Shown here one piece after another: positions 15,157 through 17,563 of a stretch of 17,563 nucleotides of DNA. Origin of the DNA: an uncultured Spirochaetia bacterium (GTDB lineage: Bacteria > Spirochaetota > UBA4802 > JAGODF01). The position numbers were made by a program, and so were the translations under genes. Location of the stretch: the NCBI GenBank assembly GCA_937967705.1, contig CALCJG010000188.1, forward strand, positions 1 to 17,563. The letters run 5' to 3'. The notes under the pieces were generated by a model. It was not told the origin of the DNA. It saw only the letters and a program-made list of their open reading frames with translations, and made no database searches. The number at the start of each line of letters is the position of its first letter. The stretch's first letter is position 1.

Positions 15157-17563
15157 TTAATCGGAACGGGACGAGGGTTTCTTCAGCATCCTTTTGAGAT
15201 ACTGCCCCGTGTAGGATTCCTTGATGCGGGAGACTTCCTCCGGAGTGCCCTGGGCTACGATACGCCCTCCCTCGTCCCCTCCCTCGGGGCCAAGATCGAT
15301 GATCCAGTCGGCGGTCTTGATGACATCCAGATTATGCTCGATTACGATGACGCTGTTCCCCTTTTCCACAAGCGAGTTGAGGACCTCCAGGAGTTTGTGG
15401 ACGTCGGCGAAGTGCAGCCCCGTAGTGGGTTCGTCCAGAATATAGACGGTGTTGCCCGTGGCGCGCTTGGAGAGTTCCGTGGAGAGTTTGATCCGCTGAG
15501 CTTCGCCGCCGGAGAGGGTAGTGGCAGGCTGGCCCAGCTTGATGTATCCCAGGCCCACGCGGTTGAGCGTATCCAGGCGGGCGTGAACGGCGGGGATGTT
15601 CTGGAAAAACTCCAAAGCCTCGGAGACGCTCATCTCCAGGACCTCGTAGATGTTTTTCCCCTTGTAGCGCACCTCCAGGGTCTCGTGATTGTAGCGGCGT
15701 CCCTTGCAGACCTCGCAGGTGATGTAGACGTCCGGAAGAAAATGCATCTCGATCTTTTTAATGCCGTCGCCCTCGCAGGATTCGCAGCGCCCGCCGGAGA
15801 CATTGAAGGAGAAGCGGCCTGCTTTGTACCCCCTTACCTTGGATTCCGGGAGTTTGGCGAAAAGCTCCCGAATGGGGGTAAAAAGGCCAGTATAGGTGGC
15901 CGGGTTGGACCGGGGGGTTCGCCCGATGGGGGACTGGTCTATGTCGATCACCTTGTCCACGCTCTCGGCGCCAAGAATTTTATTGAAACTTCCCGGGTAG
16001 GTCTTGGCATGCATTTTTAAGCTGTAGAGGGCCTTGAAGAGGATCTCGATGACCAGAGTGGATTTACCCGATCCGGAGACGCCGGTTACACAGGTAAAGG
16101 TTCCCAGAGGGATTTCCACATCCAGGTTCTTAAGGTTGTTTTCTTTCGCTCCGGTGATTTTAATGAATCCCCTGGGTTTCCGGCGGGAAGGGGGTACCTG
16201 TACAAAGAGGGTTCCGGAGAGATATTTCCCCGTGAGGGATTTTGGGTCTCCCTTGATTTCCTCCGGCGTGCCCTGGCTTACAATGAAGCCGCCGTCCACC
16301 CCTGCGCCGGGCCCCAGGTCAATGACATGGTCCGCTTCCAGGATGGTTTCCTCGTCATGTTCCACGACGATCACGGTGTTTCCCAGATTGCGCAGGTCCT
16401 TGAGGGTGTTCAGGAGCTTGCGGTTGTCCCGCTGATGCAGCCCGATGCTGGGTTCGTCCAGGATGTAGAGCACCCCCATGAGGCTGGAACCGATCTGTGT
16501 GGCCAGCCGGATGCGCTGGGACTCGCCCCCCGAGAGGGTGCCGGCGGAACGGTCCAGGGTGAGGTACTGTATGCCCACATCGCTGAGGAACTTGAGCCTC
16601 AGCCGTATTTCCTTCATGATCTGCGAGGCGATTTTTCCCTCGGTCTCCCCCAGCGCGATGGTTTCAAATAATTGCCGGCTTTCCTTTATGGACAGGGCGG
16701 TGATTTCATCGATCGATTTACCGGTCACCTTGACTGCCAGGCTCTCGGGCTTGAGGCGCTTTCCTCCGCAGGCGTCGCAGGACAGGTTGGTCATGTACCG
16801 CTCCATCCACTCCCGCATGTCTTCGGATTTGGTCTCCCGGTAGCGCCGTTCGAGATTGGGTATGACCCCCTCGAAACTGCGGGTAAAGCGGTATTCCCCC
16901 TCGTAGCGCTTGATGTCGTAATTGAGCTTCTTACCCCCGGATCCGAAGAGGATGATCTTCCGGATCTTTTCCGGTATCTTCTTCCAGGGCACCGAGGCGT
17001 CGAAGCCCAGGTTCTGTTCCAGGGTTTTTATCTGTTCCAGGTACCAGTAGCTGGTGCTCTTGCCCCAGACATCCAGAACCCCGTCGTAGAGGGATTTGTC
17101 GGGATCGGAGATAATGAGTTCCGGATCGAACTGCATGATGAAACCCAGGCCGCTGCATTTTTCGCAGGCCCCGTAGGGGCTGTTGAAGGAGAACATGCGG
17201 GGAGAGAGCTCGGGCATGGAGAATCCGCAGTCGGGACAGGAGAGCCGGGTGGAATAGAGACGCTCCTCGTCATCCACTATGACCAGGACCAGTCCCTCCG
17301 CCATATCGATGGCCGTTTCCAGGGATTCCGCCAGCCGGGAACGGATTCCTTCCTTAAGGACGATACGGTCCACGACGATTTCAAGGTTGTGCTTGCGGTT
17401 TTTATCGAGCTTGATCTCCTCATCCAGTGTCCGCGCCTCGCCGTCGATGCGCACCCGCACAAAGCCGTTTTTACGGGCGCTCTCCAGCTTGTCCTCGTGT
17501 TCCCCCTTGCGGCCGCGAACCACGGGCGCAAGGATCTGCAGCTTCGTCCCTTCCCTGAGAATG
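15157..17563 (-). CDS. uvrA: UvrABC system protein A (5' end outside the window)
   Basis: DNA-damage recognition ATPase of nucleotide excision repair, acting as a dimer that loads UvrB. About 801 C-terminal residues are visible; the usual length is about 940, so the first Walker A and roughly 140 residues lie beyond the right edge. The frame stays open through a GTG at 17523 to the edge ([20 protein letters not shown] is typical internal UvrA sequence), so that GTG is not the start. Seen in order: a zinc module (CPDCGF, CEKCSG), [12 protein letters not shown] signature [11 protein letters not shown] with [13 protein letters not shown], the second Walker [12 protein letters not shown] (~16050-16085), the zinc pair [16 protein letters not shown], and the second signature [11 protein letters not shown] with [14 protein letters not shown]. 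All visible motifs are intact. It ends at a hairpin terminator. Confidence 0.98.
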   Translation of the reverse strand, partial: ILREGTKLQILAPVVRGRKGEHEDKLESARKNGFVRVRIDGEARTLDEEIKLDKNRKHNLEIVVDRIVLKEGIRSRLAESLETAIDMAEGLVLVIVDDEERLYSTRLSCPDCGFSMPELSPRMFSFNSPYGACEKCSGLGFIMQFDPELIISDPDKSLYDGVLDVWGKSTSYWYLEQIKTLEQNLGFDASVPWKKIPEKIRKIILFGSGGKKLNYDIKRYEGEYRFTRSFEGVIPNLERRYRETKSEDMREWMERYMTNLSCDACGGKRLKPESLAVKVTGKSIDEITALSIKESRQLFETIALGETEGKIASQIMKEIRLRLKFLSDVGIQYLTLDRSAGTLSGGESQRIRLATQIGSSLMGVLYILDEPSIGLHQRDNRKLLNTLKDLRNLGNTVIVVEHDEETILEADHVIDLGPGAGVDGGFIVSQGTPEEIKGDPKSLTGKYLSGTLFVQVPPSRRKPRGFIKITGAKENNLKNLDVEIPLGTFTCVTGVSGSGKSTLVIEILFKALYSLKMHAKTYPGSFNKILGAESVDKVIDIDQSPIGRTPRSNPATYTGLFTPIRELFAKLPESKVRGYKAGRFSFNVSGGRCESCEGDGIKKIEMHFLPDVYITCEVCKGRRYNHETLEVRYKGKNIYEVLEMSVSEALEFFQNIPAVHARLDTLNRVGLGYIKLGQPATTLSGGEAQRIKLSTELSKRATGNTVYILDEPTTGLHFADVHKLLEVLNSLVEKGNSVIVIEHNLDVIKTADWIIDLGPEGGDEGGRIVAQGTPEEVSRIKESYTGQYLKRMLKKPSSRSD

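Noticed and set aside
14578..16020. Long plus-strand open frame (480 codons) crossing the uvrA end and the intergenic region
   Set aside because: It spans two unrelated minus-strand genes and their terminator, has no domain, and is opposite conserved UvrA motifs.

Overview
The window is a chromosomal, housekeeping-plus-signalling segment of a bacterium that is very probably Gram-negative. Exported TPR/NHL/VWA and HEAT-repeat proteins, several membrane signalling proteins and a SpoIIE-type phosphatase fused to a multi-pass membrane domain would suit a free-living spirochete or another deep-branching Gram-negative lineage. That assignment is an impression from protein style only and is not proven. 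I see no phage, transposon, CRISPR, rRNA or tRNA. Base composition is fairly even, apart from AT-rich intergenic regions near 0.8-1.05 kb, 9.2-9.45 kb and 15.0-15.15 kb.

Layout. Positions 1-249 hold the 3' end of an unrecognised gene on +. It converges, 6 bp apart, on a 179-residue two-TM HAMP-only protein (256-795, -). That gene is divergent from a 714-residue membrane/GAF/SpoIIE-type protein (1052-3196, +), which ends at a clear terminator. serA (3373-4959, +) follows and ends at a strong hairpin terminator; a second terminator-like hairpin lies beyond it, inside the end of uvrC. An overlapping minus-strand cluster runs REC-histidine kinase (9167-8031), HAMP-TPR membrane protein (8002-6878), uvrC (6897-5059). 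Divergent from it is a plus-strand trio: exported HEAT-repeat protein (9454-10863), small three-TM protein (10895-11317) and AXE1-family alpha/beta-hydrolase homologue (11336-12286). The last stretch is all on -: partial uvrA (from beyond the right edge to 15157), an exported TPR-NHL-VWA protein (14970-12934) and pcm (12962-12297), which overlaps it.

How the genes relate. Three functions concern repair or upkeep: UvrA and UvrC (nucleotide excision repair) and Pcm (repair of isoaspartyl protein damage). SerA makes serine. The rest is signalling or envelope-linked. The most distinctive feature is a set of proteins that keep a family fold but lack key residues. The AXE1-family protein lacks the nucleophilic Ser and the catalytic His. 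The SpoIIE-type domain lacks two expected metal-ligand Asp residues. The VWA domain has an altered MIDAS motif. In addition, two HAMP proteins have no enzymatic output domain, and one of them sits beside a soluble REC-kinase. I do not claim a proven new system. The best candidates are the HEAT / three-TM / pseudo-hydrolase trio and the REC-kinase / HAMP-TPR / uvrC cluster.
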